From G963662655 sp963665015 (lineage in GTDB: Bacteria; Cloacimonadota; Cloacimonadia; Cloacimonadales; JAIOQZ01), in assembly GCA_963665015.2 (NCBI GenBank), contig CAXXSY010000003.1, positions 310,001 through 374,000 of the forward strand: DNA of 64,000 nucleotides, written 5' to 3'. The position numbers and the translations under genes are program-made. The notes under the pieces are model-generated. The model was given only the letters and a program-made list of their open reading frames with translations, was not told where the DNA came from and did no database searches. Shown here in pieces: positions 18,897 through 28,305 of this stretch; positions within the stretch are counted from its first letter, which is position 1, and every line of letters begins with the position of its first letter.

Positions 18897-20462
18897 ATGG
18901 GACGGATCGGATATTTTATTCTCATCTCACTGGTAATTATTCCATTGTTTTCCGCGGATATGGATTCATATGATTCAAGACATATATCGCAGAAAGACTC
19001 TCGGGAAAACTGGGAACAAGCAAGCCGTTTTGATTACATGATTGTTCAGGATAGCCTGATGATATACCATCCTCAAATCGACCAACATGAATCGATGAGC
19101 ATGAATATCGATTTCGATGAGGACGGTTTCTTTCGTTCCCAGCGAGAATTTTTGTGCGGACAAACGCAAAGTTGTTTCGACGCACACATGATTGCCGGAA
19201 TCTACCCGGCGAGGATCAAGGTCGAATATCTGAATGGGCTCCAAAAGACGTTTTACCAGACATTTAACGTCTTCTGCATGACCATGCCAACGGATATTTA
19301 CCTGACAGCCGGAAGAGAATATCGAATCTATTACAATAACCTCTTCTATACCGATAACCTCGATACATCGACCATCACGGTCGAAACCGATATACCGCAT
19401 GCCGCGAATGACGAATACCTTTTGCTCGATCCAGGAGATGATCTGACTGGCACATTTTCGCTCGGGATCACGGTAGTCGATTCGATAAAGCACTGCTTTT
19501 GCTCGGGAAACAGCACCCTTCATGTCAGCTCTCCGAACGCCAATCTCGACGAACATCATCGAATCCTGTTGATCGGTGATAGCATGACCCGAAGCTTCAG
19601 GTATCCGACGCAGCTCTACGGACTTTTGACCTCTCAGCCAAATCCGCAGATCACCATGCTGGGAACCGACAGAAACGGGAATATCGCCGCGGAGGCGTAT
19701 TCGGGCGGCATGACGTGGAACTGGTTCGTGGAATCGGAAGATAGTCCTTTCATCTATAACGGCGCTCTCGATGTGAGCCGGTATTTACAGGATGTGTGTA
19801 ATGGAATTCCACCGGATTACATCGTCGTTTTTCTAGGAATCAACGGCACGTACTGGGTGACGTCCAACCGGAGGCATGTAATCGATCAAGCGCTGGAACA
19901 CTTCTACTTCGAGCCCGGTCATCTTCTGCTCGATCATATGCTTCAGGCAATGCCCGACACAAAGATCGCTCTGGCCCTGATCACCTCGGGGAACTACCAG
20001 CCCGGATTGTGTTACGAAAGCTGGAAACCTCTCACGAAATACATGAACAAGAGAATCGTTGAAACCTTCACGGATTACCACGAAAATCTCGAGGTGATCC
20101 CACTCCATTTATGTATCGATCCCTGGACGGATATAACAGACAATGTCCATCTTACGACACGTGGCAATCAGCGTCTGGCGGAGAGCGTTTACAACTGGTT
20201 GAAATTCCACTTCATGCAAGACAGGACAATGCCGCTGAAGGTAAGTCCGGAATTGGTTCGAAACTCCGATTCAACCATTCTTCGATGGGATTCACCGCCA
20301 CGTGATTGGAAAAAGCCGCTACGCTATCGTATCGAATACAGCCCGAATCCCTTCGATGGATTCAGCCTTCTGACCGTGACATCCGATACCTGTTTCGTCG
20401 ATTCTACACGTGGTCTCAGATCAAGATTCTATCGCGTAACGCCTGCTTCATTTGCGGAATAG
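18897..20462 (+). CDS. Secreted SGNH/GDSL-type hydrolase
   Basis: 521 residues with a signal peptide (GYFILISLVIIPLFSAD). A first beta-rich domain (to about 215) precedes an SGNH esterase fold. Block I is ILLIGDSMTRSF (nucleophile Ser), block II SGGMTW (Gly), block III VVFLGINGTYW (Asn) and block V DNVHLTTRG (His). All four SGNH residues are present, so it is probably an active lipase, acetylxylan-type or carbohydrate esterase; the substrate is unknown. An FN3-like tail ends the protein, with no sorting domain. The ATG at 18897 has GAGGAG 8 bp upstream; an upstream TTG at 18891 is less likely. Its stop lies 1 bp from that of the convergent hldD, leaving no room for a normal terminator between them. 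Confidence 0.85.
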   Translation: MGRIGYFILISLVIIPLFSADMDSYDSRHISQKDSRENWEQASRFDYMIVQDSLMIYHPQIDQHESMSMNIDFDEDGFFRSQREFLCGQTQSCFDAHMIAGIYPARIKVEYLNGLQKTFYQTFNVFCMTMPTDIYLTAGREYRIYYNNLFYTDNLDTSTITVETDIPHAANDEYLLLDPGDDLTGTFSLGITVVDSIKHCFCSGNSTLHVSSPNANLDEHHRILLIGDSMTRSFRYPTQLYGLLTSQPNPQITMLGTDRNGNIAAEAYSGGMTWNWFVESEDSPFIYNGALDVSRYLQDVCNGIPPDYIVVFLGINGTYWVTSNRRHVIDQALEHFYFEPGHLLLDHMLQAMPDTKIALALITSGNYQPGLCYESWKPLTKYMNKRIVETFTDYHENLEVIPLHLCIDPWTDITDNVHLTTRGNQRLAESVYNWLKFHFMQDRTMPLKVSPELVRNSDSTILRWDSPPRDWKKPLRYRIEYSPNPFDGFSLLTVTSDTCFVDSTRGLRSRFYRVTPASFAE

Positions 20463-20463
20463 A

Positions 20464-21435
20464 CTACAAATACCGATCGTCCGTCATCAGGTAGTTCCTT
20501 ATATAATCCGCGACACCCTCTTCGAGCGAGAAGGGTTCAATCCCGCAGCCGGCTTCTTTCAGCTTGTTCATCTCCGCTTGTGTGTAGTACTGGTAGGCGC
20601 CCTGGAGTTCGTCGGGCATGTCGATGTAGTTGATCTCGGGCTTGATCTTCATGGCGGTGAACACGGCGTTCGCGAGATCGTTCCAGGTGCGTGCCGTGCC
20701 GGTTCCGACGTTGAAGACGCCGTTGACTTCCGGGTGGTTCATCAGCCACCAGATGCACTCCACCGCGTCCTTGACGTAAATGAAATCGCGCATCTGACCG
20801 CCGTCCGGGTATTCGTCGCGGTAGGACTTGAAGAGGCTAATACTGCCGGTGTCGCGCACCTGCTCGAACGCCTTGTGAATCATGGAGCGCATGGAGCCTT
20901 TGTGGTACTCGTTGGGACCATAGACGTTGAAGAACTTCAGTCCGGCGATGTTTGCTGTCGCGCCGGAGCGGATAGCCCAGAGGTCGAAGACGTGCTTGGA
21001 GTAGCCGTACATGTTGCGCGGTCGAAGGAGCTGGATGATGTCTTCGCTGTCGCTGTAGCCGTGCTCGCCGTTGCCGTAGGTAGCCGCGCTGGAGGCATAG
21101 ATGAACCGGACGTTGTTGGCGATGGTCCATTCCGCAAGATAACGGGTATAGCGGTAGTTGTTTTCCATCAGGTAATCGGCGTCGGTCTCGGTGGTCGATG
21201 AACAGGCGCCCATGTGGACGATCACGTCGATCTGATCGTCGAATTCGCCCATCTGGAGCTGCTCCATGAAATCCATCTTATGCAGATAATCCACATAGCT
21301 GAGATTGACCAGATTCTTCCACTTGCTCGATTCACCGAGGTTATCCACGATTATAACATCGGCGATTCCCTCGTCGTTCAGTCTCGATACGAAAGCGCTG
21401 CCGATCAGTCCGGCGCCACCTGTTACGATTATCAT
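20464..21435 (-). CDS. hldD: ADP-L-glycero-D-manno-heptose 6-epimerase
   Basis: 323 residues of the extended SDR family. Features are the NAD(P) motif TGGAGLIGS at the N-terminus and the HldD-characteristic block HMGACSSTTETDADYLMENN. The catalytic Ser/Tyr/Lys set is seen in YASSAATYG and YGYSKHVFD, followed by VYGPNEYHKGSMRSM and QMRDFIYVKD. It converts ADP-D-glycero- to ADP-L-glycero-manno-heptose for the inner core of LPS, which supports a Gram-negative outer membrane. The start codon overlaps the stop of rnhC (ATGA), so the two are translationally coupled. No other heptose genes are nearby. Confidence 0.95.
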   Translation of the reverse strand: MIIVTGGAGLIGSAFVSRLNDEGIADVIIVDNLGESSKWKNLVNLSYVDYLHKMDFMEQLQMGEFDDQIDVIVHMGACSSTTETDADYLMENNYRYTRYLAEWTIANNVRFIYASSAATYGNGEHGYSDSEDIIQLLRPRNMYGYSKHVFDLWAIRSGATANIAGLKFFNVYGPNEYHKGSMRSMIHKAFEQVRDTGSISLFKSYRDEYPDGGQMRDFIYVKDAVECIWWLMNHPEVNGVFNVGTGTARTWNDLANAVFTAMKIKPEINYIDMPDELQGAYQYYTQAEMNKLKEAGCGIEPFSLEEGVADYIRNYLMTDDRYL

Positions 21436-22343
21436 TCCATCACTCCTTCGATTGTCTGTTGATCAAGTTTAGCATAATTCTTGAAGTGAATTTTGGCAAC
21501 GTTTTTTAATTCATCCCTGCCAAATTTCTTCACGAATTTTCGAGCAGCGACATCCACCGGAGCACCTCCGCCCTTGGGCAGAATCATGCCGTATTTTTCG
21601 GAAAGCTTATCCATTTCGATCAGGAAACGATGCCGCGCCAGGATCGAAGCCGCCGCCACTGCGGGGTCGGCCTCCGCGCGCACAACGTTCACCATCGGAA
21701 TGCCGGCCAGTTCCTTCAGTCCACCGGTCAGCACGCGCTTGTCGGCAAATTTATCGACGACCAGGCCCTCGGTCGGGAATCGCTGGTAACTGTTGACCAG
21801 CACCCGCGCGTGCATCCAGCCCAGAAGCTGGTTGAGCTTCTTGCCCTGCGAGCGGAAATCCTCGTAGAGCTCGTTGTATTTCACGGGCAGAAGCGCCAGC
21901 ATCTCGATCCGGTAGCGGAATCGTTGCAGAAGTTTCTGTGCTATTTCGTGGATATTGCGGTCGTTGATCTTCTTGGAGTCGTCCAGCGGAAAGCCCTGTA
22001 AATTCTTCAGCGTCGGCTGATCGACGTTGAACGCGCAGACGACCAGCGGGCCGAAGAAATCGCCCTTGCCCGATTCGTCCGAGCCGATCCAGCTCTTCCA
22101 GTCGTGCAGGCACGATTCGCTGTGTTGATGCAGAATGCCATTCACAGCCTCCCGAAGCGGATTGTCTTTCTTGCCGCCGAGGACGACCGACAGCCCTTTC
22201 TTCTTCGACCAATAGACGTTCACCGGAAGCTTGAGTTCACCCCTGCGAAGCGTCAGTTGCACGCCGTAGGGAATCTCCTTCTCGTCTTCCAGCACGATCC
22301 GCTGTTTCGCAAACTCCGGAAGCTTCTCTTCCAGCCAGTTCAT
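21432..22343 (-). CDS. rnhC: Ribonuclease HIII
   Basis: 303 residues. The N-terminal ~85 residues form the TBP-like substrate-binding domain (YGVQLTLRRGELKLPVNVYW) that separates RNase HIII from HII. The catalytic domain starts IGSDESGKGDFFGPLVV (Asp-Glu pair), and has LDDSKKI and AEADPAVAAASILAR, the conserved HII/HIII helix. It removes RNA from RNA-DNA hybrids. The frame also starts at a TTG at 22358; I choose the ATG at 22343. It is the first gene of the rnhC-hldD pair. RNase HIII is known mostly from Bacillota, with scattered examples in other phyla, so its presence here is mildly notable. Confidence 0.9.
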   Translation of the reverse strand: MNWLEEKLPEFAKQRIVLEDEKEIPYGVQLTLRRGELKLPVNVYWSKKKGLSVVLGGKKDNPLREAVNGILHQHSESCLHDWKSWIGSDESGKGDFFGPLVVCAFNVDQPTLKNLQGFPLDDSKKINDRNIHEIAQKLLQRFRYRIEMLALLPVKYNELYEDFRSQGKKLNQLLGWMHARVLVNSYQRFPTEGLVVDKFADKRVLTGGLKELAGIPMVNVVRAEADPAVAAASILARHRFLIEMDKLSEKYGMILPKGGGAPVDVAARKFVKKFGRDELKNVAKIHFKNYAKLDQQTIEGVME

Positions 22344-22506
22344 GATTGCTCGTTCCAATCCGAATACCTCGCATGTTTTCCGCCACTATTTTGAAATGAA
22401 TCCAGTCGTCAACAAACGAATGAATAAATCCCGCGCAGCCAAACATTAGCCACAATTCATGTGTTGGTGTTATTATTGCATAACAATAAAAAAGCGCGGG
22501 AATTCA

Positions 22507-22536
22507 TTGACACCAAATCAGCGCATCGACTATATA
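22507..22536 (+). promoter_or_regulatory. Sigma-70-like promoter of the hybrid histidine kinase gene
   Basis: A perfect TTGACA at 22507-22512 and TATATA at 22531-22536 are separated by 18 bp, about 120 bp before the kinase ATG. A small palindrome (TTATTG/CAATAA, 22473-22489) lies upstream. Consensus match only. Confidence 0.55.
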
Positions 22537-22654
22537 TTGTATCTGGCTTGTGCGTCATGGAATACACGGAAAAAACCGGTTCCGGGTGATATTCCATTTC
22601 GGTTTTTCTCAGAACGATAGTAAATTGATTATAGAAACGGAAAGGAAACAGAAC

Positions 22655-24658
22655 ATGGAAAAGGGAGAATTTCCTCCATCGATCGACGCATCGACATTGC
22701 AGCACATATTGAATGACTTCCAGGAAGCGACAGACTGTCAGGTTATTATCGTATCGCCGGAAGGCAAGTTATTGCTTCAGGCGCAAAGAGATACTGTTTG
22801 CGACGTATTTCATTTCGACCATCCCGTGGGCAGCGGCTTTCTGCGGGAATGGGCACAGGAGATGTCGATCAGAAGCGGCAGCGAGAAGACCGCCGAACCG
22901 CTCTGCCCGTTCGGTTATCCGCTGATATGTAATGCGATACAAACGCCGAGGGGCTCGATGGGGATGATCGTCGTCTGTGGATTCTCTTTCGAGAAGCCGA
23001 CCGAGAAACGCATCGAGCGTTCGGCAAAGCGTTATGGGTTCGACTCGGGCGCTTACACGAACGCAATCGGAAAAATGCCCGTATTGACAGATGAACGATA
23101 CAAGAGTCTTACCTCTCTCTTCCGGATGCTGTGTCGGTCGATCGAGCACGCGATCATTCAGGATATGGCGATAGCCGAGAAGGACTCGAAGCTGGAAGAG
23201 AGCACTTTGTTCTATCACTCGCTGCTCGACCACAACCACGCGATCATCCTGTTGATCAATCCCAACAACGGCAGGATATTCGATGCCAGTCTCGGTGCGT
23301 CCGAATTCTACGGCTACCCGATCGAGACACTCAAATCCATGCGGTTCTCCCAGGTAAATTTCTCGTCCGAAAACGAAATGATCGACGCCATCCGTAGTGT
23401 CAACGGAAGCAACGTACATTCCTTCCCGAGCGTGAATAAGGTCGCGGACGGTCAGACACGCAACGTGAACATCTTCCTCACCCGCATCATCCTCTCCCGG
23501 CACATCTTCCTCTTCTGCATCGTCCAGGACATCACGCAGCAGAAGGAATTCGAGAAGGAGATGCGCAAGGCACGCGAGAAGCTCTATCACGTGCAGAAGC
23601 TCGAAGCGATGGAAGCGCTCGCCAGCGGGATCGCCCACGACTTCAACAACACGCTGTCATCCATCATGGGCTACGCCGAGCTTGCGCGCATGCACCCCGA
23701 GCGAACCAACTACATCCATTCGATCCTCGATTCCGGCGACAGGGCGAAGGAACTCGTGCGGCAGATTCTAACCTTCAGCCGGCAGGTCGAGCTCGACCCG
23801 CAGCCGCTCTCTCTTCCGCAGCAAATCGGTATTACGCTGAAGCAATTCAAGAAGAGCGTCAACGCCGAGATCGAGATGCTCACCGAAATCGACGAGCAGC
23901 TACCACCGGTCTTCGCCGATCCGGTACAGATTCAGCAGCTTCTGATCAACCTGCTCGAAAACGCCTGCCAGGCGATGGAGCCGAAAGGCACGATGACCCT
24001 GCGTCTCTCGACGACCGGCGAGCAGAAGCGCCAGGTGAGAATGAGCATCTCCGACACGGGCTGCGGAATCCCGGACGAGATCATCTCCAAAGTGTACGAT
24101 CCGTTCTTCACCACGAGCGACAAGGAAGACCGTAGCGGACTGGGGCTGTCGATTGTCTATGGCATCGTGAAAGAACTCAAGGGGACCATCGCGATCGAGA
24201 GCGAGGTCGGTAAGGGGACAACGGTCACTGTCAATCTTCCCAGCGCCGAGGAGAAACAGAAAAATATATCGCCGACCGTGATCAAACCGATCCACGGTGA
24301 GGGCGAAAAACTGCTGCTGGTCGATGACGAGGAATCGATTCTGGCGATCGGCAAGCTTATGCTGGAGGGCTTCAACTACCAGTTGGTCACCTTCCAGAAT
24401 CCCACACAGGCATTGCAACATATCAAGGAACACGGCAAATCGATCGACGCCGTGCTGCTCGACTACGCCATGCCGGACATGGACGGTGTGCAATTGGTCA
24501 ACGAACTACGCGAGTACCACCCCAATATGCCCGTGTTCATCATCACCGCTTACTACGAGGAGCTTCCCAACCTCAAGGGCATCGCCACCGACGTCATCGA
24601 AAAACCGATCGACTGGTCCGCGATATCACACAAACTCTATAAAACCCTGCATCCGTAA
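22655..24658 (+). CDS. Hybrid sensor histidine kinase: PocR-PAS-HisKA-HATPase-receiver
   Basis: 667 residues, no transmembrane segment, so it is cytosolic. Residues ~10-165 look like a PocR ligand-sensing domain (LQHILNDFQEATDCQVIIVS, then CPFGYPLICNAIQTPRG). A PAS domain covers ~190-300. The HisKA domain has His328 in GIAHDFNNTLSSIMGYAEL. HATPase boxes are LLINLLENACQAM (N), SDTGCGIP (G1) and GLGLSIVYGI (G2). A C-terminal receiver (~550-667) has VDDEE and phospho-acceptor Asp603 in VLLDYAMPDMDG. Such NtrB-like hybrids relay to a separate regulator, which is not encoded next to it. AAGGA lies 8 bp before the ATG at 22655; the frame is open upstream to 22550, but that would overlap the likely promoter's transcript start. 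Confidence 0.93.
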   Translation: MEKGEFPPSIDASTLQHILNDFQEATDCQVIIVSPEGKLLLQAQRDTVCDVFHFDHPVGSGFLREWAQEMSIRSGSEKTAEPLCPFGYPLICNAIQTPRGSMGMIVVCGFSFEKPTEKRIERSAKRYGFDSGAYTNAIGKMPVLTDERYKSLTSLFRMLCRSIEHAIIQDMAIAEKDSKLEESTLFYHSLLDHNHAIILLINPNNGRIFDASLGASEFYGYPIETLKSMRFSQVNFSSENEMIDAIRSVNGSNVHSFPSVNKVADGQTRNVNIFLTRIILSRHIFLFCIVQDITQQKEFEKEMRKAREKLYHVQKLEAMEALASGIAHDFNNTLSSIMGYAELARMHPERTNYIHSILDSGDRAKELVRQILTFSRQVELDPQPLSLPQQIGITLKQFKKSVNAEIEMLTEIDEQLPPVFADPVQIQQLLINLLENACQAMEPKGTMTLRLSTTGEQKRQVRMSISDTGCGIPDEIISKVYDPFFTTSDKEDRSGLGLSIVYGIVKELKGTIAIESEVGKGTTVTVNLPSAEEKQKNISPTVIKPIHGEGEKLLLVDDEESILAIGKLMLEGFNYQLVTFQNPTQALQHIKEHGKSIDAVLLDYAMPDMDGVQLVNELREYHPNMPVFIITAYYEELPNLKGIATDVIEKPIDWSAISHKLYKTLHP

Positions 24659-24846
24659 GTCATGGCTTAACGCACCAACGAGAAACATCCACGCCGCAGA
24701 TTGGTTCGATCCGACACCGCAGACGTGGTGTTGCACAGCATTATTCCCGTGTCCGATAGTCTGGATGCTGTGCTATATCCACGGTGGAGGTGGCGGGATC
24801 GGACGAAGATGCAAGTGGATGCAATCTGTGAGCGACGTTCTTTGCT

Positions 24847-24883
24847 CCCTCTTCCCGCTTGCGGGAGAGGGTTGGGGTGAGGG
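24847..24883. repeat. Dispersed palindrome, CCCTCTTCCCGC / GCGGGAGAGGG type, copy 1
   Basis: A near-perfect stem of about 11 bp is followed by GTTGGGGTGAGGG. A diverged copy lies at 25023-25062. This element type is seen in intergenic DNA of many bacterial genomes. Confidence 0.7.
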
Positions 24884-24920
24884 TCTTTCCCCAATCCTGA
24901 CCATCCTGCTTCAGACATTT

Positions 24921-24938
24921 CCAACATTCGGAAGCTGG
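24921..24938. repeat. Short palindrome of the CTTCCGAATGT family
   Basis: CCAACATTCGGAAGCTGG, the reverse-orientation core of the elements at 14355-14393 and 59589-59661. Confidence 0.6.
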
Positions 24939-24949
24939 AAGTTCACGGA

Positions 24950-25003
24950 GTAGCGCTCGGTCTCCTGTGATTTTGCTCGCAAAATCGAATCCCGAGTGAA
25001 ACG
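24950..25003 (-). repeat. 54-bp dispersed repeat, copy 1 (exact inverse of 59715-59768)
   Basis: By direct comparison all 54 bases equal the reverse complement of 59715-59768. The core GATTTTGC-TC-GCAAAATC is itself an 8-bp hairpin. No open reading frame spans it. Confidence 0.85.
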
Positions 25004-25022
25004 TACACGAGCATCCTTATAG

Positions 25023-25062
25023 CTCCTTCGCCTGCTTGCGGGAGAAGGCGGGGGATGAGGGT
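25023..25062. repeat. Dispersed palindrome, TTGCGGGAGA type, copy 2
   Basis: Shares TTGCGGGAGA-AGG and the trailing GG(A/T)GAGGGT with 24847-24883 but has a diverged left arm. Confidence 0.55.
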
Positions 25063-25165
25063 ATCAATCGACAGGAGAATGTAACCTCACAGATTTTCAT
25101 TGACCTGATCGACCGGACGACGGTATTCGTACAAGTAAGAAATAATACGCACGAATGAGGATATC

Positions 25166-27598
25166 ATGACCGGAAAGACAGGCATCGAGCGCATTCACGA
25201 GACCATGAACCGTTTCTACAAAAGCAAATACGCCATCATTGCTTTCGGCGTAATCATCGCACTGATCCTTCTGATCCGCTTCTTCCCCGTCGCCTTCCAG
25301 GGCTACGTCCCGCAGGCGCAGGACACGCAACAGTGGCGCTACACCGCGCAACCGATGATCGAATACAACGAAACCCACGACGACAAGGCGCTGTGGAACC
25401 CCAACGTTTTCTCCGGAATGCCCGGTTACCTGATCCACCTGCCGGCGAAATTTCCCTTTATCGACAACCTGAAGGACCTCTTCGGATACATCGTGAGCTG
25501 GCGCGTCCTGATGATGATCTCGGGCGGAATCGGCGTTTATCTGCTTCTGATCATGCTCGGATTCGAGCCGATCGTCGCCTTCACCGGCGGTATCGCGTTC
25601 GCGCTGTCGTGTCATTTCCCGGGACTGCTGGATATCGGTCATAACACCAAATTCCGCGCCGCCATGTACATTCCGTGGGTCTTTCTCACGCTGGAATATC
25701 TGCGGCGCAAGCACAGCGTCCTGGCGCTCGGTCTCCTGATGGTGATGCTGATCGGTCAACTGCGCGAGAACCACCCGCAGATCGTCTATTACACCATGAT
25801 GATGATCGGCGTTTATTGGGTCATGCATCTGATCTGGTCGATCCGCGACAAAAAACTCAAGCCGTTCGTCATCTTCTCGGTTCTGCTGCTCTTCGCGCTG
25901 ATCGTGGCGGTCTCCGCCGTGACCAATCCCTACCTCTCGACGCGCGAATACGCCGACTACTCGATCCGCGGAAAGGAAGGGCTTTCAACATCGTACGCGC
26001 AGGGCTGGTCGTTCCACCCGGCCGAGATGATCACCTTCTTCATCCCGAAATTCTTCGGCGGTATTTCGCCCTACTACTGGGGTTGGATGCCTTCCACGCA
26101 GACCTCGTTCTACATGGGGACGATCATCCTGATCCTGGCGATTATCGCAGTCGCCACCCATCGTGACCGGCTCACCTGGATTCTGATCGTCGTCTCGATC
26201 ATGACGCTACTGGTCTCGTTCGGACGCCACTTCGGGCTGCTCTCGGAATTCCTGCTGAAATTCATGCCCTACTTCAACAAGTTCCGCGTACCCGCCATGA
26301 TCATGGTACTACTCGAATTCTGCATCGTGTTGCTGGCGGCGCAGGGAATCCGCGTCGTCCTCTATATGCAGGAGCAGGACAACAGACGCTTCCCAAAATC
26401 CATCCTGTACGCCATGATCGCCACGACCGGCATGATGATCCTCTTCTTCCTGATGCGCGGCGGTTTTGCAAGCATGAACCTTGCGAGCGCCTACGAATTA
26501 TCCAACTATACCCCCGATCAACTGAAGAGCATCCGGCAGACCCGACTGGATATGCTGATGTCCAGCGGACTGACCTCCTTCCTCTTCGCGATCGTGTTTC
26601 TCGGCTCGGTCTGGCTGCTCATGGCGAAGAAGATCGGCAAGTATTCCTTCTTGTGGCTGGTCGCGATCCTGGTCGTGATGGACCTCCTGATCGCCAACGC
26701 CGATTTCATGCAGAAGAAATCGAAGGACAATCCGAACGGGCTGATCACCAAGACGAAAACGGTGCAGAAAATGGACAAGACCGCTGCCGACGAATTTCTG
26801 CTGAAAGATAGCGAGCTCTTCCGCATCTACCCACTCGGCGCCGGCTTCAGCGACAACCGCTGGACGGCGTATCACCAGTCCATCGGAGGCTATCACCCCT
26901 CCAAGCTGAGCCGTTACCGCGACGTCATCGAGGAGTGCCTGAACGTGGAAATCCGGAGCGGAATCCCCATCAACTGGCATATCGTCAACATGCTCAATAC
27001 GAAATACGTGCTGTTCAACAGGCCGTTGCCGCTGGACAACCTCGAATACGCCTACAACGACCAGAAGAACAAGATGATTGTCTATCGGAACGAAGACTAC
27101 CTGCCGAGGGCGTGGTTTGCCGATTCGCTCGAGGTGATCGGCGACCCGAAGCAGATTATCCAGCGACTGAACGATCCGACCTGGGACCCCGCGCGCATCG
27201 CCATCGTGGAATCGACCGTCCAGGGCATGGAAAAGCCGGACAGCGCGTCGGTCACGATCACCGACTACCAGCTTCAATCCATGACGATGCAGGTAAAGAC
27301 CGAAAAACCGGCGTTCCTGGTCGTCAGCGAGATATACTACCCCGCCGGATGGGAAGCGTTCATCGACGGCAAACCCGTCACGATCCACCCCACCGACTAC
27401 ATCTTGCGCGGCATCGAAGTTCCCGCCGGATCGCACACCATCGAGATGAAATTCGATCCCGCGGTCTATCACATCAGCAAAACCGTCAGCCTCATCGGGC
27501 TACTCACCGCGACCGTGATCACGCTGCTGGGCGCCTTCCTCTTCTATCGTAAAAACTACGGCGGCAAGACCGAATTCGTGCTTAAGGACGAATCATGA
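25166..27598 (+). CDS. YfhO-like polytopic membrane protein
   Basis: 810 residues with about a dozen or more hydrophobic segments in the first two thirds (for example IIAFGVIIALILLIRFF, LLIMLGFEPIVAFTGGIAFALS, TSFYMGTIILILAIIAVA). A soluble C-terminal part (about 520-770) precedes a last helix. The order fits the YfhO/GT-C-like family, whose members are thought to add sugars from lipid carriers to envelope polymers; B. subtilis YfhO acts on lipoteichoic acid. Family traits are DTQQWRYTAQPMIEYNE and WNPNVFSGMPGYL near the first loop and YYPAGWEAFIDGKPV near the end. It overlaps rsmI by 4 bp (ATGA) and heads a three-gene run. The acceptor is unknown. Confidence 0.85.
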   Translation: MTGKTGIERIHETMNRFYKSKYAIIAFGVIIALILLIRFFPVAFQGYVPQAQDTQQWRYTAQPMIEYNETHDDKALWNPNVFSGMPGYLIHLPAKFPFIDNLKDLFGYIVSWRVLMMISGGIGVYLLLIMLGFEPIVAFTGGIAFALSCHFPGLLDIGHNTKFRAAMYIPWVFLTLEYLRRKHSVLALGLLMVMLIGQLRENHPQIVYYTMMMIGVYWVMHLIWSIRDKKLKPFVIFSVLLLFALIVAVSAVTNPYLSTREYADYSIRGKEGLSTSYAQGWSFHPAEMITFFIPKFFGGISPYYWGWMPSTQTSFYMGTIILILAIIAVATHRDRLTWILIVVSIMTLLVSFGRHFGLLSEFLLKFMPYFNKFRVPAMIMVLLEFCIVLLAAQGIRVVLYMQEQDNRRFPKSILYAMIATTGMMILFFLMRGGFASMNLASAYELSNYTPDQLKSIRQTRLDMLMSSGLTSFLFAIVFLGSVWLLMAKKIGKYSFLWLVAILVVMDLLIANADFMQKKSKDNPNGLITKTKTVQKMDKTAADEFLLKDSELFRIYPLGAGFSDNRWTAYHQSIGGYHPSKLSRYRDVIEECLNVEIRSGIPINWHIVNMLNTKYVLFNRPLPLDNLEYAYNDQKNKMIVYRNEDYLPRAWFADSLEVIGDPKQIIQRLNDPTWDPARIAIVESTVQGMEKPDSASVTITDYQLQSMTMQVKTEKPAFLVVSEIYYPAGWEAFIDGKPVTIHPTDYILRGIEVPAGSHTIEMKFDPAVYHISKTVSLIGLLTATVITLLGAFLFYRKNYGGKTEFVLKDES

Positions 27599-28305
27599 GT
27601 GACGAAAAACTTTCACCCGGACTCTACGTCGTCGCCGTCCCGATCGGCAATCGGGACGATATCACGCTGCGGGCGATCAAAGTCTTGCAGGAAGCCGACG
27701 CGGTGATCTGCGAGGAATACAAGACCGGAAGCCGCACCCTGAACCATTACGACATCAAAAAACCGCTGGTGCCGCTGAACGAGCACAACGAACGCGCCGC
27801 TACCGTGGAGCTGATAGAACGACTGCAAAACCGCAACGAGGTTCTGGCCCTCATCAGCGACGCCGGAACGCCTCTCTTCGAGGACCCGGGCACCCGGCTC
27901 GTATGGGAGTGCCACCTGAACAATATCGCGGTCTTTCCGATTCCGGGCGCGTCGTCGCTGACGGCCGCGCTGATGACATGCGGCGTGAACACGAAACGAT
28001 TCCAATATTACGGATTCCTTCCCGCCAAACGCGAAGACCGCGTGCAGGAATTGCAGAAGCTCCGCGCCCGAACGAGCGAGACCTTCATCTTCCTCGACAC
28101 GCCCTACCGCCTGAAACAACTGCTTCGGGACATGGCAGGCGTCCTCGGGAAGGATCGGGAAGCGATGATCGCCTGGAAAATAACCTATCCCGAAGAAAAG
28201 GTGCTCTGGGGAACGCTCGCCGAATTGCAGAAAATGGCGGAAGGATTGCCCAAGGGTGAATTCGTCCTCATCCTGAAGAAAAAGCGCCGGAAAAAGAAAG
28301 TATGA
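27595..28305 (+). CDS. rsmI: 16S rRNA (cytidine-1402-2'-O)-methyltransferase RsmI
   Basis: 236 residues of the tetrapyrrole-methylase fold. The start GLYVVAVPIGNRDDITLRAI carries the RsmI VPIGN motif, with CEEYKTGSRTLNHYDI and LISDAGTPLFEDPGTRLV (the ISDAGTP block). It continues with PIPGASSLTAALMTCG and FYGFLPAK-type sequence. The usual VxTPIGNLxD is altered here to VAVPIGNRDD. It 2'-O-methylates C1402 of 16S rRNA with RsmH for decoding fidelity. It is joined to the neighbours on both sides by ATGA overlaps. The C-terminus is very basic (KKKRRKKKV). Confidence 0.93.
   Translation: MSDEKLSPGLYVVAVPIGNRDDITLRAIKVLQEADAVICEEYKTGSRTLNHYDIKKPLVPLNEHNERAATVELIERLQNRNEVLALISDAGTPLFEDPGTRLVWECHLNNIAVFPIPGASSLTAALMTCGVNTKRFQYYGFLPAKREDRVQELQKLRARTSETFIFLDTPYRLKQLLRDMAGVLGKDREAMIAWKITYPEEKVLWGTLAELQKMAEGLPKGEFVLILKKKRRKKKV

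Larger units (their letters stand above)
24659..25165. other. 507-bp intergenic region filled with dispersed palindromic repeats
   Basis: No credible gene. It contains a CTTCCGAATGT-family palindrome, two copies of a TTGCGGGAGA palindrome and one copy of the 54-bp repeat shared with 59715-59768, each listed separately. The stretch 24659-24840 shows no recognisable element. Confidence 0.7.

Noticed and set aside
24700..24830. Possible tRNA gene (GGTTCGATCC resembling a T-arm)
   Set aside because: No acceptor, D-arm or anticodon stem could be built around it on either strand.
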